A stretch of DNA of 64,000 nt from Paenibacillus humicus NBRC 102415 (GCF_004000905.1 NZ_BIMD01000016.1:31641-95640); one strand, 5' to 3'; positions 1-9,411 are shown, counted from the stretch's first letter. Numbers and translations: made by a program. Notes: generated by a model from the letters alone, not told the origin.

Positions 1-292
1 TTCACCTTGACCCTGGAACTGGAGATTACCTGGTATCACTGGCAAAGGAGAGTCAACAAGTTTAGCTCTATCGGTTTGACTAAAGTAAATCGACATTCCT
101 TATATGTGCACTGCGCCTTGCACATAATCGGAGAAGAATGACTTCTTTCTTCCATGCGTTCAACTGTTCGGACCTTCTTTGGCGGCATAGAAAAATCCCC
201 CCCGATCAACAGCGCCGAGTTCATGATGGCATGAACTCTTTTTCACTGTCTGCCATGAGGGGATCATATCCTCCTGTCATGCTCATAGAAGA

Positions 293-1054
293 TTAAACCA
301 GACCAGCCTCTTTCAAATTAAGGTAACTGACCAGCACCGTTTCGAATGCGGTCAAGTTGCGCAGCTGATCCTGCTCGACTGTCATCCATTCGACCCCGCC
401 GATTTCACTGGCCGCCCGGATCGAGTCGTGGATGCTGACGATGCCGGTTCCGACTGCCGTCCATTTGCCGACCACGTCCGTCCCATAAACATCCTTGATA
501 TGTATGGCGGGGACGCGGCCTGCCATTTTGCGCAAGATGTGAGCCGGATCGGCTCCGCCGACTGTTATCCAAGCCACATCCATGCGGAAATACAACGCTT
601 TCGGATCGGTATGCTCCGCCAGAATGTCCAGCGCATACAGGCCGTTGAAGGTGGTTTTGAACTCGTGATCGTGGTTATGGTAGCACAGCTTCAACCCTTC
701 GGCAGCGAGCCGTGCGCCTGCGGCATTGTACAGCTCGGCGTCGCGCAGCAGCTCCTCTTTCGAGTTGCAGGGCGCCCACCATAAGGTGACATGGGAAGTT
801 TCCAAGGACAACGCTTCCTCAATGATTTTGTCGAGGTCGTTGCGCAAATGATCCAGGCTCGCGCTATGAGTGGCTACTTGCAAACCGAGCTCATGAAACC
901 GTCTGACATTGGCTTTCACATCTCCTTGCAGAAGCTCTCCGGCTCCTTCGATGCCTTCATAGCCGATCTCAGCCACGCGCTGCATCGTTCCCCAAAAATC
1001 CTTTTCCGCTTCTTCCTTAATCAAGCCGATAAGACCTAGCTTCGGTCTGTTCAT
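293..1054 (-). CDS. Sugar phosphate isomerase/epimerase, TIM-barrel (xylose isomerase-like) family
   Basis: A 253-residue protein of the xylose isomerase-like/AP endonuclease 2 TIM-barrel family. The sequence shows the family's usual metal-site landmarks: a CYHNHDHEF segment near residue 125, FRMDVAW near residue 157, AIHIKDV near residue 184 and a final MTVEQDQ strand near residue 225. The length fits a complete single barrel. The ATG at 1054 is preceded by AAGGAG nine bases upstream. It is the last gene of a leftward cluster with an SDR and an UlaG-like hydrolase, so an inositol- or sugar-acid-type catabolic role is likely. The exact substrate cannot be read from the sequence; inosose dehydratase-like and hydroxypyruvate isomerase-like proteins share these features. 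Confidence 0.85.
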   Translation of the reverse strand: MNRPKLGLIGLIKEEAEKDFWGTMQRVAEIGYEGIEGAGELLQGDVKANVRRFHELGLQVATHSASLDHLRNDLDKIIEEALSLETSHVTLWWAPCNSKEELLRDAELYNAAGARLAAEGLKLCYHNHDHEFKTTFNGLYALDILAEHTDPKALYFRMDVAWITVGGADPAHILRKMAGRVPAIHIKDVYGTDVVGKWTAVGTGIVSIHDSIRAASEIGGVEWMTVEQDQLRNLTAFETVLVSYLNLKEAGLV

Positions 1055-1102
1055 TTCGCCCGCTCCTTGTCGTTTTTGTCCTTTGACGGAAAAGCTCCGC
1101 TC

Positions 1103-1344
1103 TCAAGCGCGAAGCGCTTTGAGATGGGATAGCTCGGGTTCCTCTTCCGGAACCAGACAGTCGTTGACATTTCGGTACAGGCCTACCATCTGTTCATTCG
1201 GCTCGCCGGTCTCTACTGGTGGCTTCCACGACGGGTCTGCACGGCTCGCGGATATCTACATCCCATAACACCGTTATCAAACACAACGATGGCATGCTCG
1301 CCTTTCCCGCAGCCGATAAAAGCCACACGATTTGAGTGGCTCAT
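1103..1344 (-). pseudogene. Collapsed gene remnant with a dehydrogenase-like N-terminus
   Basis: On the minus strand an ATG at 1344, with a plausible GGATTGGAAA leader, opens with MSHSNRVAFIGCGKG. This matches the N-terminal nucleotide-binding strand of Gfo/Idh/MocA dehydrogenases. After about 18 residues the frame degenerates and stops. In another frame a coherent tail (MVGLYRNVNDCLVPEEEP and on to LKALRA) runs to a TGA at 1103. Together they read as a gene whose middle has been lost. It lies exactly between the UlaG-like gene and the isomerase in the same orientation, so it was probably a member of this operon. The identity of the tail is unknown to me, and it may belong to a different gene than the head. 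Confidence 0.5.
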
Positions 1345-1359
1345 TTCCAATCCTTCCAT

Positions 1360-2205
1360 TTATTCACGCAATGCCGCAGCGGAAACGTACACATACCGCT
1401 CGAACCGCGCCATGACATGGCTTTTCTGCGTCGGATGCCGGTCATACAAATAGTCGATAAAATAACCCGGGTGCTCCGAATTTCCTGCGAACATATCGTA
1501 ATGCAGCGGAATGACCGTGTCGAAGCGAGCTGCGACCGAGAGCTCTGCCGCTTCCCTATAATTCATGTTGCCTACGATATTCCTCGCCATGCGGAATGGG
1601 TCGCGCCCGTTGATCGGCAGCATGCCGAGGCCGATCGATTCGGCCTGCAGCAGCTCGATCAGTCCGGGATATACGGTGGTGTCTCCGGCGTGGTACATCG
1701 TAACGCCGTTCAGCTCCACGACATAGCCTACGAAGCGATGGTCCAGATCATCATCGTATTCCAGCTCCTCATGGGCGGAGGGCAGCGGTTTGATCCGGAA
1801 CCCAGGCCCGTTCCACCACTCGTTCGTTCGCGCCGAGAGCAGCTTGTCCGGTCGGACTCCGAGCCGGAGCATGTCCTCCCGACAATATCCCGGAGCCATG
1901 TAGACCGGGTCGCTGTGGGCTTCGGCCAACGCGGAAACCGTGTCCGGATCCAAATGATCCATATGGTCATGGGTTATGAGCACATACTGTGCATTCGTCA
2001 TTTGCTGCGGCTTCAGCGGCGGCTCGAACGCCCGATGCGGCGAGGGCGTCAAATACGGATCGATGTAAATGACCACATCCCCTCCCTTGACGACGACGCT
2101 GCATTGGCCGAGAAACCATACCGCCAGCATGCCGAACGGTACACGGGTGTCGTCGATCTCTTGGATCAGCGCTTCTCCGATTCGTGTCGATGATTGGTTC
2201 GTCAT
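1360..2205 (-). CDS. UlaG-like metallo-beta-lactamase-fold hydrolase
   Basis: A 281-residue metallo-beta-lactamase-fold protein. The zinc-binding motif THDHMDHLD is at about residues 78-86. Further ligands are suggested by SAHEE near 143, the AGDT motif near 173 and LHYDMF near 238. The domain order and length fit the L-ascorbate-6-phosphate lactonase (UlaG) family, which opens a sugar lactone ring. It overlaps the end of the upstream SDR gene by four bases, so the two are translationally coupled. With its neighbours it suggests lactone or sugar-acid breakdown. Many UlaG-like proteins have other or unknown substrates, so the reaction is inferred. Confidence 0.8.
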   Translation of the reverse strand: MTNQSSTRIGEALIQEIDDTRVPFGMLAVWFLGQCSVVVKGGDVVIYIDPYLTPSPHRAFEPPLKPQQMTNAQYVLITHDHMDHLDPDTVSALAEAHSDPVYMAPGYCREDMLRLGVRPDKLLSARTNEWWNGPGFRIKPLPSAHEELEYDDDLDHRFVGYVVELNGVTMYHAGDTTVYPGLIELLQAESIGLGMLPINGRDPFRMARNIVGNMNYREAAELSVAARFDTVIPLHYDMFAGNSEHPGYFIDYLYDRHPTQKSHVMARFERYVYVSAAALRE

Positions 2206-2972
2206 AAGCCCAGCCCTCCATTGATATGCAGCTCGGTGCCTGTTACTTGGCTCGATTCATCGGACAATAGATAGACGGTTCCATAGGCCATATCTTCAGG
2301 AGTCTGCATGCGGCCGGAAGGGACATGCGTCAATGCCTTCCTATGCAAATCGTCCTCGCTTATGCCCATGTTCTGATGGAGTTCGATTTCCCCTTCGGAA
2401 GCTACCCAGCCGACAGTGACCCAGTTCGAGCGGATGCGGTCTCTTCCGTAGTGGGCTGCGATGTGGCGGTTCAACGTAAGCATAGCTCCCTTGGAGCAGG
2501 AGTAGGCGGCCAACTCTTTTGCGCCCTTGTAGCCGTTCGTCGAGCCCATATGAACGATAGAGCCTCCCCCGGTTTTCTGCATGGATTGAATGGCGTACAT
2601 GGAGCAGAAGAATGCGCCTTTCATGTTGACGGCAAAAATCGAGTCGAACAGCTCCTCCGACGTATTCACCATCGAGCCTCTTGGGAAAATGCCGGCGTTG
2701 TTGACAAGACCGTCAACTCTGCCGTACCTGCCCACCGTCTCATCGATCAGCTGCTTGCACGCCGCTTCCCGGCTGATGTCCCCTTGGACAAACAACGCCT
2801 CCGCGTCATGGACGTCCTTCATCTCTTTTACAGCTCTGGCGCCGTCCTGCTCATTCCTCCCGCCTACTACTACCGTGGCGCCTTCCATGGCGCACATCAT
2901 AGCGACTCCCTTGCCGATGCCCTTCGTTCCGCCTGTTACGACGATCACCTTGCCATCAAGCCGTCTCCCCAT
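2202..2972 (-). CDS. SDR-family NAD(P)-dependent oxidoreductase
   Basis: A 256-residue classical short-chain dehydrogenase. The cofactor motif TGGTKGIGKG is at about residues 13-22, NNAG near 90, the catalytic Ser in a GSTNGY segment near 142, and the YxxxK active site as YSCSK near 157. The C-terminal VTGTELHINGGLGL is the usual SDR ending. It probably oxidises or reduces a sugar, polyol or keto acid with NAD(P). The ATG at 2972 has AAAGGGG nine bases upstream. It is the first intact gene of the SDR - UlaG-like - isomerase run. Confidence 0.88.
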   Translation of the reverse strand: MGRRLDGKVIVVTGGTKGIGKGVAMMCAMEGATVVVGGRNEQDGARAVKEMKDVHDAEALFVQGDISREAACKQLIDETVGRYGRVDGLVNNAGIFPRGSMVNTSEELFDSIFAVNMKGAFFCSMYAIQSMQKTGGGSIVHMGSTNGYKGAKELAAYSCSKGAMLTLNRHIAAHYGRDRIRSNWVTVGWVASEGEIELHQNMGISEDDLHRKALTHVPSGRMQTPEDMAYGTVYLLSDESSQVTGTELHINGGLGL

Positions 2973-2984
2973 GTTGATCCCCTT

Positions 2985-3095
2985 TCAGCGTACAACGCGC
3001 CTATTAATCGTTATACAAGTTGGACGTAGGATTCCAACAATGACTGCACAGTCGGAATGTACGTTGGATCGCTGTAGAGTCCCGAATTTCTTCAT
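2985..3095 (-). other. Possible small ORF or decayed gene between two oxidoreductase genes
   Basis: In the 266-base gap between the Gfo gene and the SDR gene, an ATG at 3095 follows a perfect AAGGAG. It reads 36 residues (starting MKKFGTLQRS) to a TGA two bases before the SDR ribosome site. Closer to the Gfo gene another frame reads NFNSGGKSALDTARYGLES and stops; it looks like a protein tail without a start. The gap therefore resembles a second collapsed gene rather than a clean intergenic region. I cannot assign a family. Confidence 0.3.
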
Positions 3096-3238
3096 GATCT
3101 CCTTACTAGGGAGAAATTCGGTTCTCAAGGCGACGCGTTTCAGGCCTCAATGCGGTAGGCACGGACCTCGGATTCCAACCCGTACCGCGCTGTATCAAGA
3201 GCGCTTTTGCCCCCGGAATTGAAATTGACGGCTCCTTG

Positions 3239-4369
3239 CTACAGATCCAGCTGATTGTATTTCAATCCAAGCGGCAGCGGCGCAGGACGTTCAACCTTCG
3301 TTTGGAGATGCACATGCCGGTTCGTCTCCGAAGCCTCTAAGATACCGAGTGAAATGTCCAAAATGTGCTCGGCCAAGCGGCCGCTCGCCCGATTAGGCCT
3401 GCCGCTGCGAATCGCATACGCCATATCGGCAACGCCCAGCCCTCGGCTGTCTTCCGTAAATCCGTGCGAAAGCGGAAGCTCCTTTACTTCACCGCTGCGG
3501 GACTGGATGGTCAGCAAGCTGCCCAGTCCGGATACAGGACCGAAAAAGTTCGGATCCGGTACTGTCATATTACCTTCGGTACCGAATATTTCCAGCCTCG
3601 GCTTGTAGCCAAAGCTTTCCTTGGCAGCTTGCAAGCTTGCAACCGCACCGCTGTGGAAGTCCAGTACGGCCGTAATGTTGGTAGGCGCTTCTACCGGGAC
3701 GATGTCGCCGCAACGCGGAGATTTGGGGTTCTGAATGATGATTTCATGGCGGAGCTGCTGGGCGGAACCGGTCACTCTCCGAACGGGACCCAGCAAATGG
3801 ACCAGTGCCGTCAAATAATACGGTCCCATATCCAGTAGAGGGTCGCCGCCGAGCTTCAAGAAATGGTGGAAATTCGGATGCATGCCGGCTTCGGCATTCC
3901 CCATAATGATCGTTGCATTCGCGGCATACGGGGTTCCGATCCAGCCTTCATCGATGAGCTTGCGGCAAGTTTGCAGCGCACCGCCCAAGAAGGTATCTGG
4001 AGCGCAGCCGACGAGCAGGCCTTTGGACTCCGCAATCGACAGCACCTCTCGTGCATCTTCCCTTGTCAGAGCGAATGGCTTCTCCGTATAAACATGCTTG
4101 CCGGCATGGAGCGCCGTGATATTGATCGCCGCATGCGCTGCCGGGGCCGTTAAATTGAGAACGATTTCAATTTCCGGATCGGCAAGCAGCTCGTCGACTG
4201 AGCATGCTGCAGGAACGTTGAATTCTTCCGCACGCTTCTTGGCAAGCTCAGGCACCAGATCGGCACATGCGACGAGGTCCACGGCATGATCGAACACTTG
4301 CGTCAAATTTTTCAAATAAATTCCGCTGATCATTCCGCAGCCGATGAGGCCTGCTTTTACCCTATGCAT
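3239..4369 (-). CDS. Gfo/Idh/MocA-family oxidoreductase
   Basis: A 376-residue NAD(P)-dependent sugar/inositol dehydrogenase-type protein. The N-terminal Rossmann motif is GLIGCGMISG at about residues 6-15, and the family motif EKPFA follows near residue 97. The C-terminal alpha/beta domain carries MHPNFHHFLKLGGDPLLDMGPYY-type residues typical of the substrate site. The open frame extends to a GTG at 4378, but an ATG at 4369 is preceded by AGGTG at a good distance, so that start is preferred. It lies upstream of the SDR operon with a 266-base decayed gap, and is probably part of the same catabolic cluster. Confidence 0.85.
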   Translation of the reverse strand: MHRVKAGLIGCGMISGIYLKNLTQVFDHAVDLVACADLVPELAKKRAEEFNVPAACSVDELLADPEIEIVLNLTAPAAHAAINITALHAGKHVYTEKPFALTREDAREVLSIAESKGLLVGCAPDTFLGGALQTCRKLIDEGWIGTPYAANATIIMGNAEAGMHPNFHHFLKLGGDPLLDMGPYYLTALVHLLGPVRRVTGSAQQLRHEIIIQNPKSPRCGDIVPVEAPTNITAVLDFHSGAVASLQAAKESFGYKPRLEIFGTEGNMTVPDPNFFGPVSGLGSLLTIQSRSGEVKELPLSHGFTEDSRGLGVADMAYAIRSGRPNRASGRLAEHILDISLGILEASETNRHVHLQTKVERPAPLPLGLKYNQLDL

Positions 4370-4503
4370 CAACATCACCTATTCTTTCTTCGACTTTTTC
4401 CATAATAAAGAAATTTTAACGCATTCTTATTCTATCACGGTGTAGCCTGCTTGGCCCTTCTGAAAATGCTCGATCAAACAGCAAATAGAAGCACGCCCAT
4501 GTG

Positions 4504-4545
4504 ACCCGAGAAAGGGACACTTTGAAAAAGTGCCCTTTCTCGGGT
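4504..4545. terminator. Long symmetric hairpin between the Gfo and nrdJ genes
   Basis: ACCCGAGAAAGGGACACTTT (4504-4523) pairs with AAAGTGCCCTTTCTCGGGT (4527-4545), one mismatch, loop of three or four bases. A short T-rich stretch follows on the plus strand. It may be a terminator or a remnant repeat. The rest of 4380-4621 shows no gene. Confidence 0.5.
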
Positions 4546-4621
4546 TCTTTGTGTCAGTTCTCATAAGCCCAAGGAAAGCTTGAACCGTTGGTAATATTAT
4601 TGAGGCGTTAGTCAATCATCA

Positions 4622-4660
4622 AAAAAACGAAGCAGAATGTTTAGGTCGACTTCGTTTTTT
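4622..4660 (-). terminator. Rho-independent terminator of nrdJ
   Basis: AAAAAACGAAG (4622-4632) pairs with CTTCGTTTTTT (4650-4660), giving a stem with a U run just downstream of the nrdJ stop on the minus strand. Confidence 0.75.
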
Positions 4661-4671
4661 GCTTTCTACTG

Positions 4672-7365
4672 TTAACCGCAGCGGCTATAGCCGCAATGGC
4701 TGCAGGTTTTGCAGCCTTCGACATTGATCAGCGACGCGCTGCCGCAGGAGGGACATAAATCCAGCGACGAAAGCTCTCCTCCGCTCCGCGCTAGAGCAGG
4801 CGGAGCTTCAGAAACATCTTCGCTGTCAGCTCTTTGAGAAAGTTGTTGCGATTTCCCAACATCTTCTTCGACAGGATGAGGAACAGCATGCCCGGCATGC
4901 GTCTCCAATGCCTTGGCAACCGCGTCCGCGATCGACTCCACCCGGTTCGCGCCGAAGCCGATTGCGCCCGAGCCGCCGATTCCCTTGAGATGCTTGATCA
5001 GAAGCTCGACCTTATGCCCGTGGTCGCCATAACGGAGGAACAGCGAGCATACTCGCCCGAGCGCCTCCGACATGGCGAATACATCCGAGCCGGCCTTGCC
5101 GACGTTGAGGAAGATTTCACCCGGCGTGCCGTCCATGTCGTTGATCGTGATGTACGCCATACCAAACGGCGTATTGATTTTGTACGTGGCGCCGCGAAGA
5201 ACTTGCGGCCGCTTCCTGTACTCCTTGTCGATGACCGTGCCGGTACCGATGCCCTCATTGCCGGCTCGATGAATACCGCCCTCCGCGGCTGCCGCTGAAC
5301 TGCTTGCAGCATTCGTCCCGAGGGGCGGCCCAGCCGTTCCAGCCTTGCCACCGCCGAACGGCTCCCTATCTATCGAATCCACTGAAAGCGGTGGAACCGC
5401 GTCTCGAGCCTCCTCCATTTCAGGCTCAGCGTCTTCCTTCCCCTTCGCCGTGCTCAGCACCTGAGTATCCCGGCTGCCGTCGCGGTAGATCGTTACGCCC
5501 TTGCAGCCGAGCTCGTAGGCGAGCTCATACAGCCGGGCCGTCTCCTCCACCGTGAAGTCGGCCGGGCAATTGGCCGTCTTGCTGATCGAGCTGTCCACCC
5601 AGCGCTGGATCGCGGCCTGGACGCGGATATGCTCCTCCGCCGACAGTTCCATCGCCGTCACGAACGAGTCCGGCAGCTCCTCGCCGGGATGGGCTTCCTT
5701 CCACTTCTGCGCGATCGGAACGAGCTGCTTGTCGAAGCCGAGCCGGCTTTGCCGGTAGTATTCAAAGGCAAAATAAGGCTCGATGCCGGTCGAGGTTCCG
5801 ACCATCGTACCGGTGCTGCCCGTTGGCGCCTGCGTCAGCAAGGTCACGTTCCGGATGCCCCGGCTCCGCACCGCCTCCGCCACCTCCGGGAAAGCCGAGA
5901 CCATGTTCTTCATGAAGCCGCTCTGCAAGTAGAGCTCGGCATCGAATGCCGGAAAAGAGCCCTTCTCGGCGGCAATGTCCGAGCTGGCCAGATAGGCTTC
6001 CCTGGCAATGAAGCGGTATAGGCTGTCGAGAAACTCCAGCGATTCGGGGCTTCCATACCGGATGCCGAGCCGGATCATCAGCTCCGCCAGCCCCATCGTG
6101 CCGAGGCCGACGCGCCTTTCCTTTTTCTGGTTCCGTTCATTTTGCTCGAAGTGGTACGGCGTCTTGTCGATGACATTGTCCAGAAACCGGATGGACCAAT
6201 GGACGACTCGGCCAAGGTCCTCCCAATCCACATCATGCTTCTCTTCATCGTAGAACTTCGAGAGGTTGATCGCGGACAGGTTGCACACGCCCCAGCCGGG
6301 AAGTCCTTGTTCACCGCAAGGATTCGTGCAGATGACCGGGTTGAAATACCAGCTGTTCGACATCCGGTTGTAGTATTCCATGAACACGACCCCCGGCTCC
6401 GCCGACCGCCAGGCCGATTCCATGATCGTCTGCCAGACGTCGCGGGCTCTTACCGTCCGATAACGAGAGACGGCGCCTCCGCGCTCCTTCCATGCGGAGA
6501 GATACCCGTTCCAATGCCCGTCATAATCGGGATGCCTCGTATCCGGGAAGACGAGCTCCCACTCGGCATCCTCCTTGACCGCCTGCATGAAGCCGTTGCT
6601 GACGCAGACCGACAGATTGGCGTTCGTCACCTCGCCCATCTTCTGCTTGACCGTAATGAAATCGAGCAGATCCGGATGCCAGTCGTTGATCATGAGCATG
6701 AGCGCGCCGCGGCGGCTGCCGCCCTGCTCGATAAGCCCCGTCGCATAGCTGAACAGGCCGCCCCAGGACACCGCTCCGCTGGAGGCGCCGTTCACGCCGG
6801 CTACGATCGCCCGCCTCGGCCGCAGCGAGCTGAGATTGATGCCGACGCCCCCGCCGCGGGCCATGATTTCCGTCATTTCCGTCAAAGTCCCCATGATGCC
6901 GCCTCTGCTGTCATGAGGGGAGGGAATGACGTAGCAGTTGAACAGAGTCAATTCCTCGCTCGCCCCCGCTCCAGCGGCGATGCGCCCGCCCGGCACGAGC
7001 TTCCAGCCGTCCAGGATGCTCCGGAACCGATTCTCCCACAACTCCCGCGCCTCTTCGTTCTCTACGGATGCCATCGCCTTGGCCAGGCGGTCCCACATCT
7101 CCTCCGGCGTCCGCTCTGCGGGTAGAGTCAGCTTCTCTACATCCGATTCCACCCGCTCTCCGCTGCGGGTAACAACGGTAACCGAGCGTCCGCTGCGTGC
7201 GATGATCTCGCCGACCTCCTTGGCGGGAAACTTCGGATCGTCCTTCGTCAGCACGAGCACGGTGTCCCCGACCGCCGCCTCGCCCGGATCGGCCTTCTTC
7301 CACGCGTACCGGTCCAGAAATATTTTCTCGCTCAACCCGTTCAGACGTTCGGCCTTCGTGTCCAT
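4672..7365 (-). CDS. nrdJ: Class II (adenosylcobalamin-dependent) ribonucleotide reductase
   Basis: An 897-residue vitamin B12-dependent ribonucleotide reductase, which makes deoxyribonucleotides without oxygen-dependent radical formation. Visible features: the first redox cysteine in LFNCYVIP (C143), the glycine-rich ARGGGVGINLSSLRP block (about 169-183), the thiyl-radical cysteine in NPCGEQG (C350), and its partner in GVCNLSAIN (C361). The tail ends in a cysteine-rich zinc-ribbon-like segment with two CxxC-like pairs (CPSCG and CSHCGYSRCG), as in many long NrdJ proteins. The insert around residues 650-720 is low complexity. AAAGG lies about ten bases before the ATG. Two NrdR boxes flank its promoter, so it is probably repressed by NrdR when (d)ATP is high. 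Confidence 0.95.
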   Translation of the reverse strand: MDTKAERLNGLSEKIFLDRYAWKKADPGEAAVGDTVLVLTKDDPKFPAKEVGEIIARSGRSVTVVTRSGERVESDVEKLTLPAERTPEEMWDRLAKAMASVENEEARELWENRFRSILDGWKLVPGGRIAAGAGASEELTLFNCYVIPSPHDSRGGIMGTLTEMTEIMARGGGVGINLSSLRPRRAIVAGVNGASSGAVSWGGLFSYATGLIEQGGSRRGALMLMINDWHPDLLDFITVKQKMGEVTNANLSVCVSNGFMQAVKEDAEWELVFPDTRHPDYDGHWNGYLSAWKERGGAVSRYRTVRARDVWQTIMESAWRSAEPGVVFMEYYNRMSNSWYFNPVICTNPCGEQGLPGWGVCNLSAINLSKFYDEEKHDVDWEDLGRVVHWSIRFLDNVIDKTPYHFEQNERNQKKERRVGLGTMGLAELMIRLGIRYGSPESLEFLDSLYRFIAREAYLASSDIAAEKGSFPAFDAELYLQSGFMKNMVSAFPEVAEAVRSRGIRNVTLLTQAPTGSTGTMVGTSTGIEPYFAFEYYRQSRLGFDKQLVPIAQKWKEAHPGEELPDSFVTAMELSAEEHIRVQAAIQRWVDSSISKTANCPADFTVEETARLYELAYELGCKGVTIYRDGSRDTQVLSTAKGKEDAEPEMEEARDAVPPLSVDSIDREPFGGGKAGTAGPPLGTNAASSSAAAAEGGIHRAGNEGIGTGTVIDKEYRKRPQVLRGATYKINTPFGMAYITINDMDGTPGEIFLNVGKAGSDVFAMSEALGRVCSLFLRYGDHGHKVELLIKHLKGIGGSGAIGFGANRVESIADAVAKALETHAGHAVPHPVEEDVGKSQQLSQRADSEDVSEAPPALARSGGELSSLDLCPSCGSASLINVEGCKTCSHCGYSRCG

Positions 7366-7444
7366 ATGCAGCCAACCTTTCCGTATCCGGCGCGGCCCCT
7401 GATTCGCGTTTTCTCCGGGCTGCCGAAATTTAGTAGGCCTATAA

Positions 7445-7492
7445 AATCAATATCTAGTATCCATTCTTATTATACCCTACAACATATTGGTT
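7445..7492 (-). promoter_or_regulatory. nrdJ promoter with two NrdR boxes
   Basis: On the minus strand AACCAATATGTTGTAG (7492-7477) and ATACTAGATATTGATT (7460-7445) both fit the NrdR-box pattern acaCwAtATaTwGtgt at the conserved core positions. Their starts are 32 bp apart, about three helical turns, which is the usual NrdR arrangement. A TATAAT (7474-7469) lies in the linker and would act as the -10 element, about 100 bases before the nrdJ start. The rest of 7366-7587 shows no other gene. Confidence 0.7.
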
Positions 7493-7587
7493 TTGCTCCC
7501 CATTACTCGACTTTTTTCCTCTCCCTTATTAGAAGCCCTTGCTTGGGGCATACTGGGAACATTCCAAAGCCGAGAGGAGCCGATAAC

Positions 7588-9411
7588 TTGTCGCGCACAA
7601 CAAGAGAGAACGGACCCGCCAAGCTTCATCCGCTCGTCGACTTCCGCATGGACCGGAGCTGGTTCGACGATCTGCAGGCCCGGCTCGACCGCAATGGCCC
7701 TTGGGACGACTGGACGCTCTATCAGCTCGCCATGGAGGCCGAGCAGTCCCGGCGCATCGAGAGCTTCGAGGAGCTGCAGTCGCTGCGCTTCCTGAACGGC
7801 CTGGAGCCGATGAAGCATCAGATCGACACGGCGGTCAAGGTGCTGCATGATATGGGCGGACGAGCCATTCTGGCGGATGAGGTCGGACTCGGCAAGACGA
7901 TCGAAGCCGGACTGGTGCTCAAGGAATACCTGGTGCGCGGTCTCGTGAAGCGCGCGCTGATTCTGGTGCCCGCATCGCTTGTCCTGCAATGGGTCCGGGA
8001 GCTCAACAGCAAGTTCGGCATCGCCGCCGTCGCCCAGAAGCGTGCCCACACCTGGAACTATGATGTCGTCGTCGCTTCCATCGATACGGCCAAGCGGGAG
8101 CCGCACAGGGATCTGCTGCTCTCCACCGACTACGACATGCTTATCATCGACGAGGCCCATAAGCTCAAGAACAAAAAAACGACGAATTACCAGTTCATTA
8201 CGCAGCTCCGCAAAAAGTACTGCCTGCTGCTGACCGCCACACCGGTCCAGAACGACCTTGAGGAGCTCTACAATCTCATCACGCTGCTGAAGCCCGGCCA
8301 GCTCGGCGGACACGGCGAGTTCTCCTCCAACTTCGTCGTCGGCAAGCGCATGCCCAAGAACGAGGATCAGCTGCAGGAGGCGCTGTCCGGCGTCATGATC
8401 CGCAACCGCCGCGGCGAAGGAGATGTGAAATTCACGAAGCGGATCGTCCGCAACATCCCTTTGCACTTGTCCAAGGAAGAGATGGACCTCTATCACGCGG
8501 TCACTTCCTTTGTCAAAGAGCGTTATGAGGAAAGCGGAGGCAACCTGACGAGCATGCTGTCGATGGTGACGCTGCAGCGCGAGGTATGCTCGAGCCGCGA
8601 CTCGGTGTTCCTCACCCTCGTGAACCTGTTCAAGAAGACGGCCGAGGACTCCCCTGTGCGCGGCAAGATCTGGGAGCTGATCGAGGTCATCAAGCAGATC
8701 AAGTCCAACACGAAAGCGGAGAAAGCGATGGAGCTCGTGCGGGAAAGCGACGGGAAAGCGATCATTTTCACGGAATACCGCGCGACGCAGGAATATCTGC
8801 TCCAGTTTTTCCGCGGCAGCGACATTACCGCCGTCCCTTACCGGGGCGGGATGGGCCGCGGCAAAAAGGACTGGATGATGGATCTGTTCCGCGGCCGCGC
8901 GCAAGTCATGATCGCCACGGAAGCAGGCGGAGAAGGCATCAATCTGCAGTTCTGCAGCCGCATCATCAATTTCGACCTGCCCTGGAACCCGATGAGGGTG
9001 GAGCAGCGGATCGGCCGTGTGCACCGGCTCGGCCAGACCCAGGATGTCCAGATCTACAATCTGTGCACGATCGGCACGATCGAGGAGCATATCGTCAATC
9101 TGCTGCATGAGAAGATCGATATGTTCGAATCCGTCATCGGCGAGCTGGACCATATTCTCGAGAAGTTCGAGAAGGAGGAGAGCATCGAGGAAAGGCTTGC
9201 GCGCCTCATGCTGGAGGCGAGCGATCCCGACGTCTTGACCGAGAGCATCGAGAACCTGGGCCGATCGATCAGCAGCATGAGAAGCCGGGCTTCGGAATCC
9301 GGCAAGCCCGTCGATTCAGAGGAGACGGCCGGCTCAGCGGCCGCGCGCAAGCATGCGATCAACCGTCTGCTTGACGGGGTCGGACATGTTGTGGAGGTGG
9401 ATTCGCCATGA
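7588..9411 (+). CDS. SNF2-family DEAD/DEAH helicase (YqhH-like)
   Basis: A 607-residue SNF2/RapA-type ATPase. Motif I is DEVGLGKTIEAGL, motif II IIDEAH, motif III TATPVQND, and the C-terminal helicase motifs include ATEAGGEGINLQ and QRIGRVHRLGQ. The frame is open further upstream, but GAGAGGAG at 7572-7579 places the start at TTG 7588; the extra upstream codons would cover the nrdJ promoter. It overlaps the next gene by four bases. In Bacillus the same helicase-YqhG pair exists (yqhH-yqhG), which supports the call. Its cellular role is not established; remodelling of RNA polymerase or nucleoprotein complexes would fit the family. Confidence 0.9.
   Translation: MSRTTRENGPAKLHPLVDFRMDRSWFDDLQARLDRNGPWDDWTLYQLAMEAEQSRRIESFEELQSLRFLNGLEPMKHQIDTAVKVLHDMGGRAILADEVGLGKTIEAGLVLKEYLVRGLVKRALILVPASLVLQWVRELNSKFGIAAVAQKRAHTWNYDVVVASIDTAKREPHRDLLLSTDYDMLIIDEAHKLKNKKTTNYQFITQLRKKYCLLLTATPVQNDLEELYNLITLLKPGQLGGHGEFSSNFVVGKRMPKNEDQLQEALSGVMIRNRRGEGDVKFTKRIVRNIPLHLSKEEMDLYHAVTSFVKERYEESGGNLTSMLSMVTLQREVCSSRDSVFLTLVNLFKKTAEDSPVRGKIWELIEVIKQIKSNTKAEKAMELVRESDGKAIIFTEYRATQEYLLQFFRGSDITAVPYRGGMGRGKKDWMMDLFRGRAQVMIATEAGGEGINLQFCSRIINFDLPWNPMRVEQRIGRVHRLGQTQDVQIYNLCTIGTIEEHIVNLLHEKIDMFESVIGELDHILEKFEKEESIEERLARLMLEASDPDVLTESIENLGRSISSMRSRASESGKPVDSEETAGSAAARKHAINRLLDGVGHVVEVDSP

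Noticed and set aside
36..224. 62-codon leftward frame at the window start
   Set aside because: No ribosome site and no recognisable family; 1-292 is left without a gene.
7477..9153. 558-codon frame opposite the helicase gene
   Set aside because: Antisense frame caused by GC-rich codon use; the helicase motifs on the plus strand are unmistakable and this frame has no domain or start site.
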